Positions 44,500 to 54,450 of a stretch of DNA of 64,000 nucleotides are shown here, piece by piece. The stretch is from Planococcus citri (taxonomy: Eukaryota > Arthropoda > Insecta > Hemiptera > Pseudococcidae): contig NC_088680.1 in the NCBI RefSeq assembly GCF_950023065.1, forward strand, positions 11,644,559 to 11,708,558. Direction: 5' to 3'. The notes under the pieces were generated by a model that did not search any database, was not told the DNA's origin, and was given only the letters and a program-made list of their open reading frames with translations. Position 1 is the stretch's first letter. Every line of letters starts with the position of its first letter. Position numbers and translations under genes: made by a program.

Positions 44500-44626
44500 A
44501 GAGCACCAAATACACAGAGAATCATAAGTACAATTTGAAAATCCTCCGAGTTGTATACCTACCTGTTGGCTGATTTTCCAATTTCCATTAACATTTTGTC
44601 GAGAAACGGAAAAGTTGCGCGGAAAA

Positions 44627-44761
44627 ATGGTGTTTTTGAGCTATTTCAAGTCGCTGCTATACGCGATGGTTTTTGTCATTGTAGCAGTGTCGAATGTCGC
44701 TGCCAACAATGGCGGCGTAGATGGATCACCTACCAGTACCACCTTTCCAACTGATGAATAA
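44627..44761 (+). CDS. Small secreted peptide, family copy D (44 aa)
   Basis: A 26-residue signal peptide ends SNVAA, with IVA replacing the FFA of other copies. The mature part is 18 residues, cysteine-free, with DGSPTSTTFPTDE, matching the DG-PTS pattern of copy C. The ATG follows GTTGCGCGGAAAA. Flanks are strongly similar to those of C, so C and D arose from a recent block duplication. Unrecognised family. Confidence 0.7.
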   Translation: MVFLSYFKSLLYAMVFVIVAVSNVAANNGGVDGSPTSTTFPTDE

Positions 44762-44841
44762 AACGGAGCATCGCAAGGTCCTTGGAAACGATAGATCATC
44801 ATTGGGGTCCTGGAAATTTTCAATTGATATGGGATAAGCAG

Positions 44842-44934
44842 GTATGTCAGTTGATTAATCAAATTATACCGTGTTAATCCACTGACAAATTTTTATTCCT
44901 AACGATTGAAAATTAATCCTTTTCCCCAATGTAG
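44842..44934 (+). other. Possible intron downstream of peptide D stop
   Basis: AGCAG|GTATGTCAG to CAATGTAG|ATTGACTC, 93 bases. AATAAATAG follows near 45003. Confidence 0.4.
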
Positions 44935-45932
44935 ATTGACTCTCAAGTTTTATTTTACCCGTAATTATAATATATTTTACCTACATATTTCCGAATTAAT
45001 ACAATAAATAGCGCATAAGGAACCACCTATTCATTAAGGTAATTTGGTAATTTTAAGTATAACAACCTAGAAGGGACCCATTAATTATAAGTATTTATTA
45101 AGACAATAGTACCAATTAATACACTTTGCACAGCATAAAATTTTGGTGTCGAATTTTTTACAACAAAGAACCTTCAGATTCACAGTTTTTCGCGAAAAAT
45201 TCTATACGAGAATTAAAATGCAAAAACCTATCACGAAGTCGCACCTGAAATCTAGACCTCCGACTTGATTACTAAATCAGATTTCAGTAACTTTCATGGA
45301 CCAGAATTTTACATTTTTTTTTCTTGTACCTATATTTCGTGAAATAGGTAAGTACTTACCTATAGTGTGTCTGTGTACTTACCTACATGTAGTGCAATTT
45401 TGCATCATTCATGATGAGTTTTTTGTATCTATTCGTTCTCATTCTCACCCAGTCTCTCGACCCGAATTTCTTACCATGTTCAGAATTATTCCTACGTGCT
45501 TTGTTCAACTAAATTTTGAGATTTTTTGAAAATGTTGAAGTCTTAAAAATCAAATTCGTGCCAAGAATAGGAAAAAAAAATTAAAATTTCACCAACTACT
45601 GAGGAATTTTTTTCGAATACTGCAAATTTTTTGGGCATCATTGTCGATTTCAAAAATTCAAGAAACAAGCTAAAATCATTGGTTCCGGTGTAAATTTAGG
45701 AAAATGACTCGTAATCGTAACCGACCCCATTGATTTGAAGGGTCAGAAATGAAGCATGATAAAGTGCTCTGCTACCAAGAGGTGATTTAAAGAAAACATT
45801 AAATACCATCTGGCAAGCCTTAGATAACGCTAGTAATCACTTTGTCCGCACATAAATAAGCACATATCACGTTGCTAAAGTTTAATCGTAATTGCCATGA
45901 TGAACAGTGTTACCAACTTATATCTACCACAA

Positions 45933-46870
45933 AATTGAAGACGTCATAACAAAAAGGGGTATTATGACACGTATGTCCTTTTTGAAACGAATCCATATTG
46001 TTATTCTTCAGACCTTCCTCTATCATATGAGACCACCCCCACTTCACAAAGTCGAAAAACCAGTGAGATATCGCCATTTTAAAACTACGAAGTCGATTAA
46101 AAATTTACTTTTTCAGAGATAATGGGTTACTCATGGTCGATTTTGTGTTGTAAACCATTATTTACTTACTTGGTTTAAATCCAAAAATTTGCTCAAAAAC
46201 ATTTTTAAATCAATAAAAAAAAATTAGCCAAAAAAACTTGTCTTTTTTGTTGTTTTTTTTTTACTCAACATATCGATCTTTTTTCAGAGATAATGGGTTA
46301 CTCATGGTCGATTTTGTGTTATCAACCATTATTTACCTGGGTTAGGTAAATCCAAAAATTTGCTCAAAAACATTTTTAAATGAAAAAAAATTGGCCAATA
46401 AGGACATATAAGTAATTTGAAATGTTTGACCACTCACCACTAACACACAGTTTCCTCCAGACTGATGGTGCATAAACGAAAAAAAAATTATGGATAATTT
46501 TTACTATTTCATACCGTAACCGGATCCCATTCAAAAATATTGTGATTTTTACAATGAAATTAGTAAATTTTACTATGAGAGTAATAAATTTTTACCTAAT
46601 TCTAGGTAAAATGTATTTTTTGGCTGAGTAAAAATCACTATTATTTTTGAATGGGATCCAGTTACTAGATATACTGAAATAGTAATTTTTATTATTTTTT
46701 TTTTTCAGTGTAGCATTTCATATAGTTAGATAGTGGGAAAATAAGATAAAATCGTCACCATGTTCAAATATGCACATTTCTAAACTTCACAAGCACTCAA
46801 ACTTTCAAACAGTTTTTTCTTAAAATACAACTTTCACACATATGTCCTTTTTGCTATGACGTCTTCAATT
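45933..46870. mobile_element. TIR element with AATTGAAGACGTCATA ends (long form)
   Basis: The ends match those of 32407-32644. Inside are a tandem duplication (46109-46412, period about 170, with AGATAATGGGTTACTCATGG in both units) and a nested palindromic MITE (46476-46712). No transposase. Confidence 0.65.
46476..46712. mobile_element. Nested palindromic MITE
   Basis: Inverted halves carry TTTTTACTATTTCATACCG and GGATCCCATTCAAAAATA, with the complement on the right ending in TTTTTCAGTG. Confidence 0.6.
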
Positions 46871-47148
46871 CTCTATACACTACATATCCTATATTAATCG
46901 TCGTCGTGGTTCCTTGTCCTTTACAGGACATTGGAAATCGCATTTTTGTGGTACCCTAACAGGGTTAGGCGAATGCCTATTGCCACTGCGATTATTCTGG
47001 GGAATTGACGTTGTTTTGAGCTTCCACTAGTAGTTTCCCGTTGCTTTCTAGTGACCTATATTAATAGGGTATTTAAAAAAAAACAATAAAAAAATGTCAA
47101 GGACATCTTCATGTGTACCTACAACTAGTCTGATACAGCTGCATTGAC
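46871..47148. other. Interval without a recognised gene
   Basis: Contains a TTGTCCTTTACAGGACA hairpin near 46915. Identity unknown. Confidence 0.35.
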
Positions 47149-47240
47149 TTAATAAAGTGTAGCATACTCCGTGTCCTCATCATCATTATCCTCTGCCACT
47201 GATAACACGTTTATTAATGTGGTTGGTTCTGTACTGGAAC
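47149..47240 (-). pseudogene. Gypsy-type gag, C-terminal end
   Basis: About 30 acidic codons ending at TAA (47149-47151). The frame lines up with the gag at 51424 once the 47241-51423 insertion is ignored. Confidence 0.5.
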
Positions 47241-47580
47241 CAGTGGCGAGGCATGAGTTTTACTGGTAGGGAAGCAAAGTTGTAGTGGAAATTTTCAAAA
47301 AATGAAGTACTTAAACTTCCATAGCCTAATTTTTAAATCAAGGTAATTTGTATAACAAAAAAAAAAGTAACAATGGCAACTCGTCGCATCGCTCTCGCTT
47401 CGGATCTTACAGAGCTATGAACACGCGCATGCGCGTAAATGCAGAACTGTAAATACGAATTAGCAAACAACTAGAAGCAACTAGCGAGTCGCTTCCGAAG
47501 AATTACTGTTTGACGCTCTAACGCACGAGTTAAGGATGGCAAACATGATTCTTTTTCCCCTTGAAACTGGTTTTTTGGAA

Positions 47581-47915
47581 GCTATGTACATCGACCTTTT
47601 AGTTAATATAGACGACTACTCATATGTAATATTAGGCCACTGGTTATGTCGCCAACTCTGTGGATTTTGAACTGTGAACAAACGCATCTGCGCATGCCTC
47701 ACAAATTGATGCGTGTATAAACTGTAAACACCACCTCCCCACCAGTACCACCACTAATCCACCCACTAACAACCAAACACACATACACATTTCCTGACGC
47801 ATGAGCAGATGCGTTTGTTCACAGTTTGAAATCCACAGAGTTGGCGACATAACCAGTGGCCTAATATTGCGTATGAGTAGTCGTCTATATTAACTAAAAG
47901 GTCGATGGCTATGTA
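47581..47915. repeat. Palindrome of about 335 bp
   Basis: Arms of about 120 bp (CATCGACCTTTTAGTTAATA onward, and its complement) flank a C/A-rich spacer (CCACCTCCCCACCAGTACC). Confidence 0.75.
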
Positions 47916-48044
47916 CAGTTTGCTTCCAACACACAGATTTATGATTTTTGTAGGTAATAGAAAAGGTGCATCGGATGACATTTGAACAAGATAATATTCT
48001 CGATTGTTTTAAAATATTTCTTCATATTTTATTGTCGCTTGTAC

Positions 48045-51000
48045 AGCAAGAAGTCATGACCGTAACTTTTTTTGAATTATGACGTCACTACTTTGTTTGA
48101 ATGTTGTGCTCTTAGATTGATTTTCAGTTTACACAGTTGTGATATTAGGATGATTTATTTGATAAGGACTTCGAAAAAAACTGAAATCCGTCTGAAATCA
48201 AAAATGTTTATATCTTCCGATAGCTTCAACGAAATCTTCATCTGAAAAATGATCATTACCACGGGAAGTATATTTTTTTAAAACTAATTCCTTTTATTAT
48301 GCTCTGTATACTTTGTGTTGTCTTATTTTTACAGGTTTCTTTCCCTTCAAGCTATCTTAGGTACAAAACAAGCAACTAAACATCGGAAATACACTAAATA
48401 CTGAATTAGAATTAAATTGAAAGTATGATTAATACAGCATCATTCAAAGGTACTTAATTAATTTTAAATATATGAGTATGAACATAATTATTTCATTCAA
48501 ATCAAAGTTAACCATAGTGATGATCTAAAACAGAACCATTTCTCATTTGTATTGCTGTTGTTTCAGCTTTTTTTAGCAGTAAAGAATGACGTAGTTCTTC
48601 TTCATGTTCATTACTGGCATACGTAACCTCTGCTGCTTTCCTCTTTGAAGCTTTTTTGGGAAAGAACGTTTGTTTGTCAATTTTTTGGAGCGCATGGCTT
48701 TTTTCAATTTGCTCAGGTAGTTTTGTTTTAGTTTTTCCAGCAATAAAACCAATAAGCTTATCTATTTTATCCGTTGCTGTTTTCAGGGTTTCGTCATCTA
48801 ACTCTTCCGAGGCCAGACCTCTCAATAAATCAATTCGTTCTCTGAAGCGTTTGTTGGAGATGGCTGGTTCATTTGCTACGATGTACTGAGTGCTATCAAA
48901 AAATTCCAAATCTAAAGGTGGCGCTGATTGAGGAACAATTTCACTCTGAACTGGATTTTTCAAACTATGACATGCGTGAATATGTTTACATATTCTGTGC
49001 TTCAGGATGTTATCATTACAGGAGCACTTAAACATATGAAGACAAATGTTACAATCTCTACATAATTGCTTGCAACACGGCGCATCTTTTACTCTTTCGA
49101 TGACATAAAGTTTTTCTTTGTTTGTTTCAGAAGAAACATACCACAAGTTTTCATCAACTGTCAAGATTGATTCGAGATTGAAATCCAGTGACTTCACATG
49201 CCTTTCTTTCGTTTCCTTCGCGTATTTATATGGCTTGTCCTTGACAATAGCTATTAATCTGTTAAATTTTTTGTCTCGTAGATATGTGAAAAGAGCATAC
49301 AGGGTTTTGTCAATACGTACGCATCTTCGTCCGTGCAAGTAATCATATTTTATTACTTTATGAAAATTCTCAAGGCTCATGTTCGTGTGGATGTCAGCAT
49401 TGATGCGGTAACACAGTGCCCATTTCTCTTTCTTGTGAATATAATTTTCGTTTAGGTACTTGTGGAAAGCCTTCGTATCGTTATCATCAATTAGTTTTTG
49501 CATGAACGTTTTCATTTCATCTTCAAATTTTGTTGGGTCGATTTCTTTAGAAAGTGCAATTAATTCTGTTCGGACGATGTTTTTTTTCGTTTTTTCTATC
49601 TTGGAATAATTTTCTGTCCAGTTTTTATGAACATGCCACATGCATAATAACTGCATTTCAGCTTCGCCGATCGTTTTCTTGAAAGCGTTATAAAAAGTTT
49701 CTTCTCCATCACTCATGAAGACCCTTGGTGGTTTCCAGTTCGTATCAGCGTGGCTTTTAATCGTTTCAAAAAAGAGGCTAAAAAGATTTTCAGTTTTTCG
49801 GTTACTGAACATGAACGCAATTGGAATACCCTCGCCGAATTCGTCAATAACCAACAGAGTATATAGAATATAGCCATAGGAGTTCGTTCCATGAGTTCCA
49901 TCAAAACAAAGTGTGTTTGAACTGAATTTGCGGAACATTTTCTTCTGGAATTCCGTCATGATTATTAAAACATAATCTTTTTTTTCAAAACCTTCTAAAT
50001 CCTCATCATTTTTTTTTTGAAACAGGACTGGATTGTCAGTACCCTGTTTCATTTCGTTAATCCACATTTGCACGCTGACTGCATCATTAGTATGTCGCTT
50101 CATTGGACAAGATATCCGGAAGTCACGCTGTATATTCAAGATATCCTGATTATTCAATAAATGTACTCGTTCATTGACTTCTGTCACGTTGTCGCGAATA
50201 TCGCCGAGAATATGAGAACGGTCAACTCCATCAGCCAATTTTCCTAATACCAAAAATAAGAACATTTCAAGTTGAAGTTTACACCCACTTTTCCCTGATG
50301 TATTAATTGTAGATTTATTTTACCAGCTATCATTGTGCGGTCATTTTTATGCATAACCATTCGGCCCAATTCACACTCATGAAACAAGTGAGTCTTGTGG
50401 TACTCTACTGTGATGGGTCCGTTAGCATTGTTTGAGTCCCAAGATACTTTCATGGAGCTCGGACATGCAATACCACACTTATTTGATCCTCGTGTTTTTT
50501 CTTTTGATTTTTGATCCTTTCTTTTAGGTTCATAGGACCTGTGGCAGAGGTAGTACTCCACCGTAGTGTGTTTCAACTTCCGCGTAGATGCGTCTTTCAC
50601 AAACATTGAAGTAGTTCTTTTCTCCACATTTTCTTTCCAATTATTAAATTCTAAAAATGAAGACATGATTATGAGATAGTGCGCTAATTTTTTAGGATTA
50701 AAAGTAGAAGAATAATGTGGATCTACGTTCTACTCAACTATTGAAACAAATCTATAAAGCGTATTCTTCAATCTACTTATTTTGCAGCGTCCAATCTACA
50801 TGACTACCAGCTTTAGCAATCTAAATAAATAGAAAATAATATACTGAAAATACGAATTGTCAATTTAATCAACTACAAGCGTTCGTTTTTATTTTTCATT
50901 GAAGTACCTTGCTTATTTGGGAAAGTTTTTAATTCGTGTTCGAGAGGAAATTTTTCAGCAAGGTGTTTTCTATACGAAACGTACGTGGAGAAATGTTCAG

Positions 51001-51322
51001 AACATTCCCCACATTTAATACGGCTATTCCGATGCTTTTCTGGTTCAGCCATACTAAAAGGAACATTAAAACAGGTGCTCGCAGAGTAGACAATAAAAGA
51101 AAAAATTACAGGTGTTTTATTTCGAAGAACACGCAACTAACGCAACAAGTAAAAAGAAAACATCAGCAGAAGAGATAGAGTCAAGTGGAGATAAAAGTAA
51201 CGGAAACAGAAACAGCTAGAAAAATGAAAAAATTGAAAGGTAGGAAAGCAAGCAATACCTATTTAAAATAGTGACGTCATAGTCGAGGATATACAAAAAA
51301 GTTACGGTCATGACTTCTTGCT
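48045..51322 (-). mobile_element. Autonomous-looking MULE
   Basis: The terminal repeats read AGCAAGAAGTCATGACCGTA and continue for about 30 bp, with TATGACGTCACTA further in on both sides. They flank a three-exon transposase gene with no visible break. I could not identify a 9-bp target duplication. Confidence 0.65.
48508..51052 (-). CDS. MULE transposase, three exons (about 748 aa)
   Basis: Exons on the minus strand: 51052-50908, 50650-50285 and 50243-48508. Introns of 257 and 41 bases have GT..AG borders (CAAG|GTACTT, TTTTTAG; GTGG|GTGTAA, GTATTAG), and the exon lengths sum to a multiple of three. Exon 1 encodes a C2H2-like finger (KCGECSEHF, then KH and EH). Exon 2 encodes a FAR1/FLYWCH-like DNA-binding stretch (YYLCHRSYEP, KCGIACPSSMKV, HLFHECELG). 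Exon 3 holds the MULE core: CFDGTHGTN, MSDGEETFYNAF, LCMWHVHKNW. A SWIM finger follows (CSCN, then CKHIH). A C-terminal coiled or basic tail ends with KKAETTAIQM. The start is the first in-frame ATG (51052). Splicing is predicted, not shown. No frameshift or stop is seen, so it may be active or recent. Confidence 0.85.
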
Positions 51323-51423
51323 CTTTGAAGTACTGATATTTTTTAATTAATTTAATTTTCTACAACTCGGAAACTTTAAAGGGAAGCATTGCTTCCCTTG
51401 CTTCCATGGACGCTTCGCCACTG

Positions 51424-52330
51424 ACCTGGAACATTTTGATTTGAAGTTTTCGAGTTTAACTTTACCTGAGCTCAGATAGCAGTGCTGATAGTGACCATTT
51501 TTGCCACAGCTTTGACATGTGTTTTGGGCAGCTGGGCATTTTATTTGTAAATCGAATTTGTGATGTTCACAACCACAATGAATACAATATTTTGAAGCAT
51601 CAATTTTTATCAGCACATTGTTCTGTATGGAGGGGAGTACTTTGTATAGAGTTGATGTTTCCATTTCAGCTGATGAGGTAATGATTGATGAGCATTGTAG
51701 TTGAGCTGACTCTGGTAGATTGGCTGTTTTTACAACATCATTGAATGTAGCATGTTCATTTGGATGTTTAGCAAAGATTTTTTCGAGCATTGACAAGTTG
51801 TTTATGCCAACCAGGAATTGATCTTGCAACCTTTCATCCAATGTTGTTCTGAATTTACACAGCACTGCTTTTGAGCGTAGGTTTTCGACAAATTGAGAGA
51901 TATTTTGCATATTTTTTCTGGCGGTTTGGCCAAATTTTACTTGCTCTGAGAGATACTAGTTTTCGGGCAGTAGTAAGAGTCACAAAAAAGTATGACTTTG
52001 TGGCAAGTTGAATCTATCACTGATCCGGACCAACACTTTTCTGTAATAGATTTTGCTTTGCATCAAGTTTGTCATTTAAGCCTTGCAAGTTAATTTTGAG
52101 CTCAAACCTTTCTTTGTAGTATCGCCACTCTTCTGATTGCGGAGAAAATTCAGGAAAGCGGAAATTTGATATTTGTTGTTGTGTATTGAATGTATTTGAC
52201 TGGAAACGTGGTATAAAGCCGGCAAACGGAGTTTCTTCGAAATGTTGGTATCTTTGGCTGTTTGTTTTTGCATCTAGGAGACATTTTTTGTCTGGTTTTT
52301 GGTGTCTGAATGTTCCAGAATGAGGTTTTT
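51424..52330 (-). pseudogene. Gypsy-type gag, disrupted
   Basis: The minus-strand capsid-like sequence includes PEFSPQSEEWRYYKERFEL near 52120, then (after a frameshift) FVENLRSKAVLCKFRTTLDE, and a zinc-knuckle region with CxxC and CQSCGKNGHYQHC near 51490. Order and motifs fit Ty3/gypsy Gag. The frame is broken between 51911 and 52060, and its 3' end is displaced to 47149-47240 by the 4.2-kb insertion. TTTGGCGATGAGG just upstream (52350-52364, minus) looks like a primer-binding site next to an LTR ending ..TATTACA. Confidence 0.7.
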
Positions 52331-53325
52331 ATAAAAAAAATTCAAAGCATTTTATCCTCATCGCCAAATGTAATAACTTCATCCGCACATACACAAATAA
52401 GCACATATCACATTGCTAAAGTTGAATCATAACCGTCATGTTCAACAGTGTTACCAACTTAGATGTACCACAATTCTTTATATGCTACGACGCTAAAATT
52501 GTATGTATTAATGAAATGCAGAGATAATTTTGCATGCTATGAACATCTACTCGTATCTACGTATTTTCAAAAAACAAATCAAATTTTCCGATGGAATTAC
52601 TTCTTGAAAATTGCAATTTTATTTTTCTGCAAAAATGGCCCTATTAAAATTCCAAAATCCAAAAGTGGCCGTTTAAAAGTGTATTGAAGAGGGCATTTGG
52701 AAAAAAGAACGTTCCACTGAACTGATCATTAGAAAGGTATTGGTTTGTACCCTGTTTTCAAACTTTGGTTTTGCAACTTCCTTAGGTAAAATTTTCGGAT
52801 ATTTGAGTATTCAAAAATGTACCCGAGGCTTCAGAACTGACTAAAATGGGGGGGGGGAGGGGCGAACCCCTCAAAACATGAAAACGTGAGTGACCTTTTG
52901 ATGTATGTGTTTCTTTTTTTATTCTGAACATCATTTTATTCTCTTGAGTGAGGTTTATATCTGGTGTAGTTTTGATGAAAATTTCAAATAACTGAATACG
53001 GATTTAATTTTTGAAATTTGAGGGGGAGGGAGCTAGGGCTCAAATGAAAATTTTTCATAGTAACTAAAATATTCACAAGATTCAGATGTATGGATCTTTG
53101 CATAATAAATGCTTGAAAAATAAGGACAGAGTTTTTCTTTTCCAATACGAAATAAAATTTCAAATTCCTACTAATTTACAGAAAAGAATATTATTTTTTG
53201 AAACCACACGATTTTCCTGAGAACAGATTGAGTATTTAGGGATATTTGAGAAGAAAAATTGTACTTCGAAAACACAAACCTACCTACCAAAATTTCAATA
53301 CCTACGTCTTGAAACAATGTTATTC

Positions 53326-53338
53326 GTTTCGTAGAAAC
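53326..53338 (+). promoter_or_regulatory. GTTTCgtaGAAAC palindrome of gene E
   Basis: A perfect palindrome containing TTCGTAGAA, about 420 bases before the ATG, followed by TGTATTACGCA. Confidence 0.45.
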
Positions 53339-53599
53339 TGTATTACGCAAGTAGTGAAACATACCTCTACTGGCAAGTACCAATTGCAAGCAGGGGAAAA
53401 ACATATGTTTTTAGCAAAGATTTATTATGAACATGGTTCCAACATTTTCAAGCTTAGTTATGTCAACAAAACGTCAAAAAATCAATAATATATGTACTGT
53501 TTTCTTCATTGCTCGACACGATGACGATGAAATAAACAACCTCCTCCCCCGTCCCTCTCTCCCACATATACAGTATACACACATACGCACACACATATT

Positions 53600-53631
53600 T
53601 GACTCATCATGCTTTGAATCAACTATAAAAT
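53600..53631 (+). promoter_or_regulatory. TATA box and AP-1-type site of gene E
   Basis: TGACTCA (53600-53606) precedes CTATAAAAT (TATAAAAT at 53624-53631), about 125 bases before the ATG. Confidence 0.55.
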
Positions 53632-53755
53632 ATAACAATTCGAATCAAACAGGGAATCATATATAATTTGAAAATCCTTCGAGTTGTACACCTGTTTGCT
53701 GATTTCCAAATTTCTATTGAACATTTGTCGAGGAACGGAAACGTTGCGCGTAAAA

Positions 53756-53944
53756 ATGGTGTTTTTGAGCGGTTTCAAGTGGCTGCTATTCGTGATGACT
53801 TTTGTCTTCTTCACGTTATCATTTGTCACTGCTCCTGGCGGCGAGGGCGGCTGCATTAGTAAAGGTGGTGGTGATACTGGTGGACCTGCGACTGTTTGGA
53901 TCGAAGAAAAATTAAACCCTCCTCAGCCTCCTCCGCAAGGATAG
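53756..53944 (+). CDS. Small secreted peptide, family copy E (62 aa)
   Basis: A 26-residue signal peptide ends SFVTA. The mature part has 36 residues: GGEGGCISKGGG as in A and B, then a different tail, GGPATVWIEEKLNPP with QPPPQG at the end. The ATG after GTTGCGCGTAAAA is chosen by family alignment; the frame is open upstream but not conserved there. One mature cysteine. The tail shift relative to A and B suggests an indel that recast the C-terminus. Unrecognised family. Confidence 0.75.
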   Translation: MVFLSGFKWLLFVMTFVFFTLSFVTAPGGEGGCISKGGGDTGGPATVWIEEKLNPPQPPPQG

Positions 53945-54450
53945 AACAGAACATCGTAAGCCTATTGGAAACGAAAAATCAGCGATAATTTTAAGTAATA
54001 ACCTATGAACCTACTAATTAAGTATTTATTATGGCATTAGGACCAATAATATACACTTTGCACAAATTCTGGTGTTAAACTTATTACAATAAAGAGACTT
54101 CAGGTGTACAAAGTTTTTCACGAAACATCCTACCTACGAAGTCGCACCTGAAATCAAAACCTCCTACTTGATTAATTAGTCAGATTTCAATAACTTTCAT
54201 GCACCAGAATTTAAATTTTTGTTTGTATAGGTATAGGTAATTCGTGAAATAGGTAAGTTAGAACATACCTATAGTGTATTGTACTCGTACATGTAGTGAA
54301 ATCTTGCATAATTCGTGATTTTTTTTTGTTTTTGTTCTCGTACCAAGGCTCTCGTCGACCAGGATTTTTTCCGTGTTCAGTATTCCTACTTGCTTTGTTC
54401 AACTAAATTTTAAGATTTTTCGATAAAGTTGATTTTTTTAAAGACAAATT

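Larger units (their letters stand above)
43352..45932 (+). repeat. Peptide-gene block D (from about 43990) and preceding spacer
   Basis: 43352-43990 holds no recognised gene. From about 43990 it is collinear with block C through the gene to the CACATAAATAAGCACATATC segment, ending at a TIR element. Confidence 0.65.
47241..51423. mobile_element. hAT-type TIR block carrying a MULE
   Basis: The ends CAGTGGCGAGGC and GCTTCGCCACTG are inverted repeats, and subterminal GGGAAGCAA and GTTGTAG are shared. An 8-bp flank reading GTTCCAG plus one base (minus strand) occurs on both sides with one mismatch, as expected of hAT. Whether the MULE is nested or the whole block moved together is unclear. Confidence 0.6.
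52366..54450 (+). repeat. Peptide-gene block E, with a preceding LTR-like segment
   Basis: 52366-52480 repeats the CCGCACATA..AAGCACATATCAC segment also found at 41888 and 45835. 52480-53200 has no gene. From about 53200 to 54450 it follows blocks C and D, with a deletion just after the gene that removes the putative intron. Confidence 0.6.

Noticed and set aside
53684..53755. Upstream in-frame extension of peptide E
   Set aside because: Copies C and D do not keep this frame; the family ATG is at 53756 and gives a standard signal peptide.
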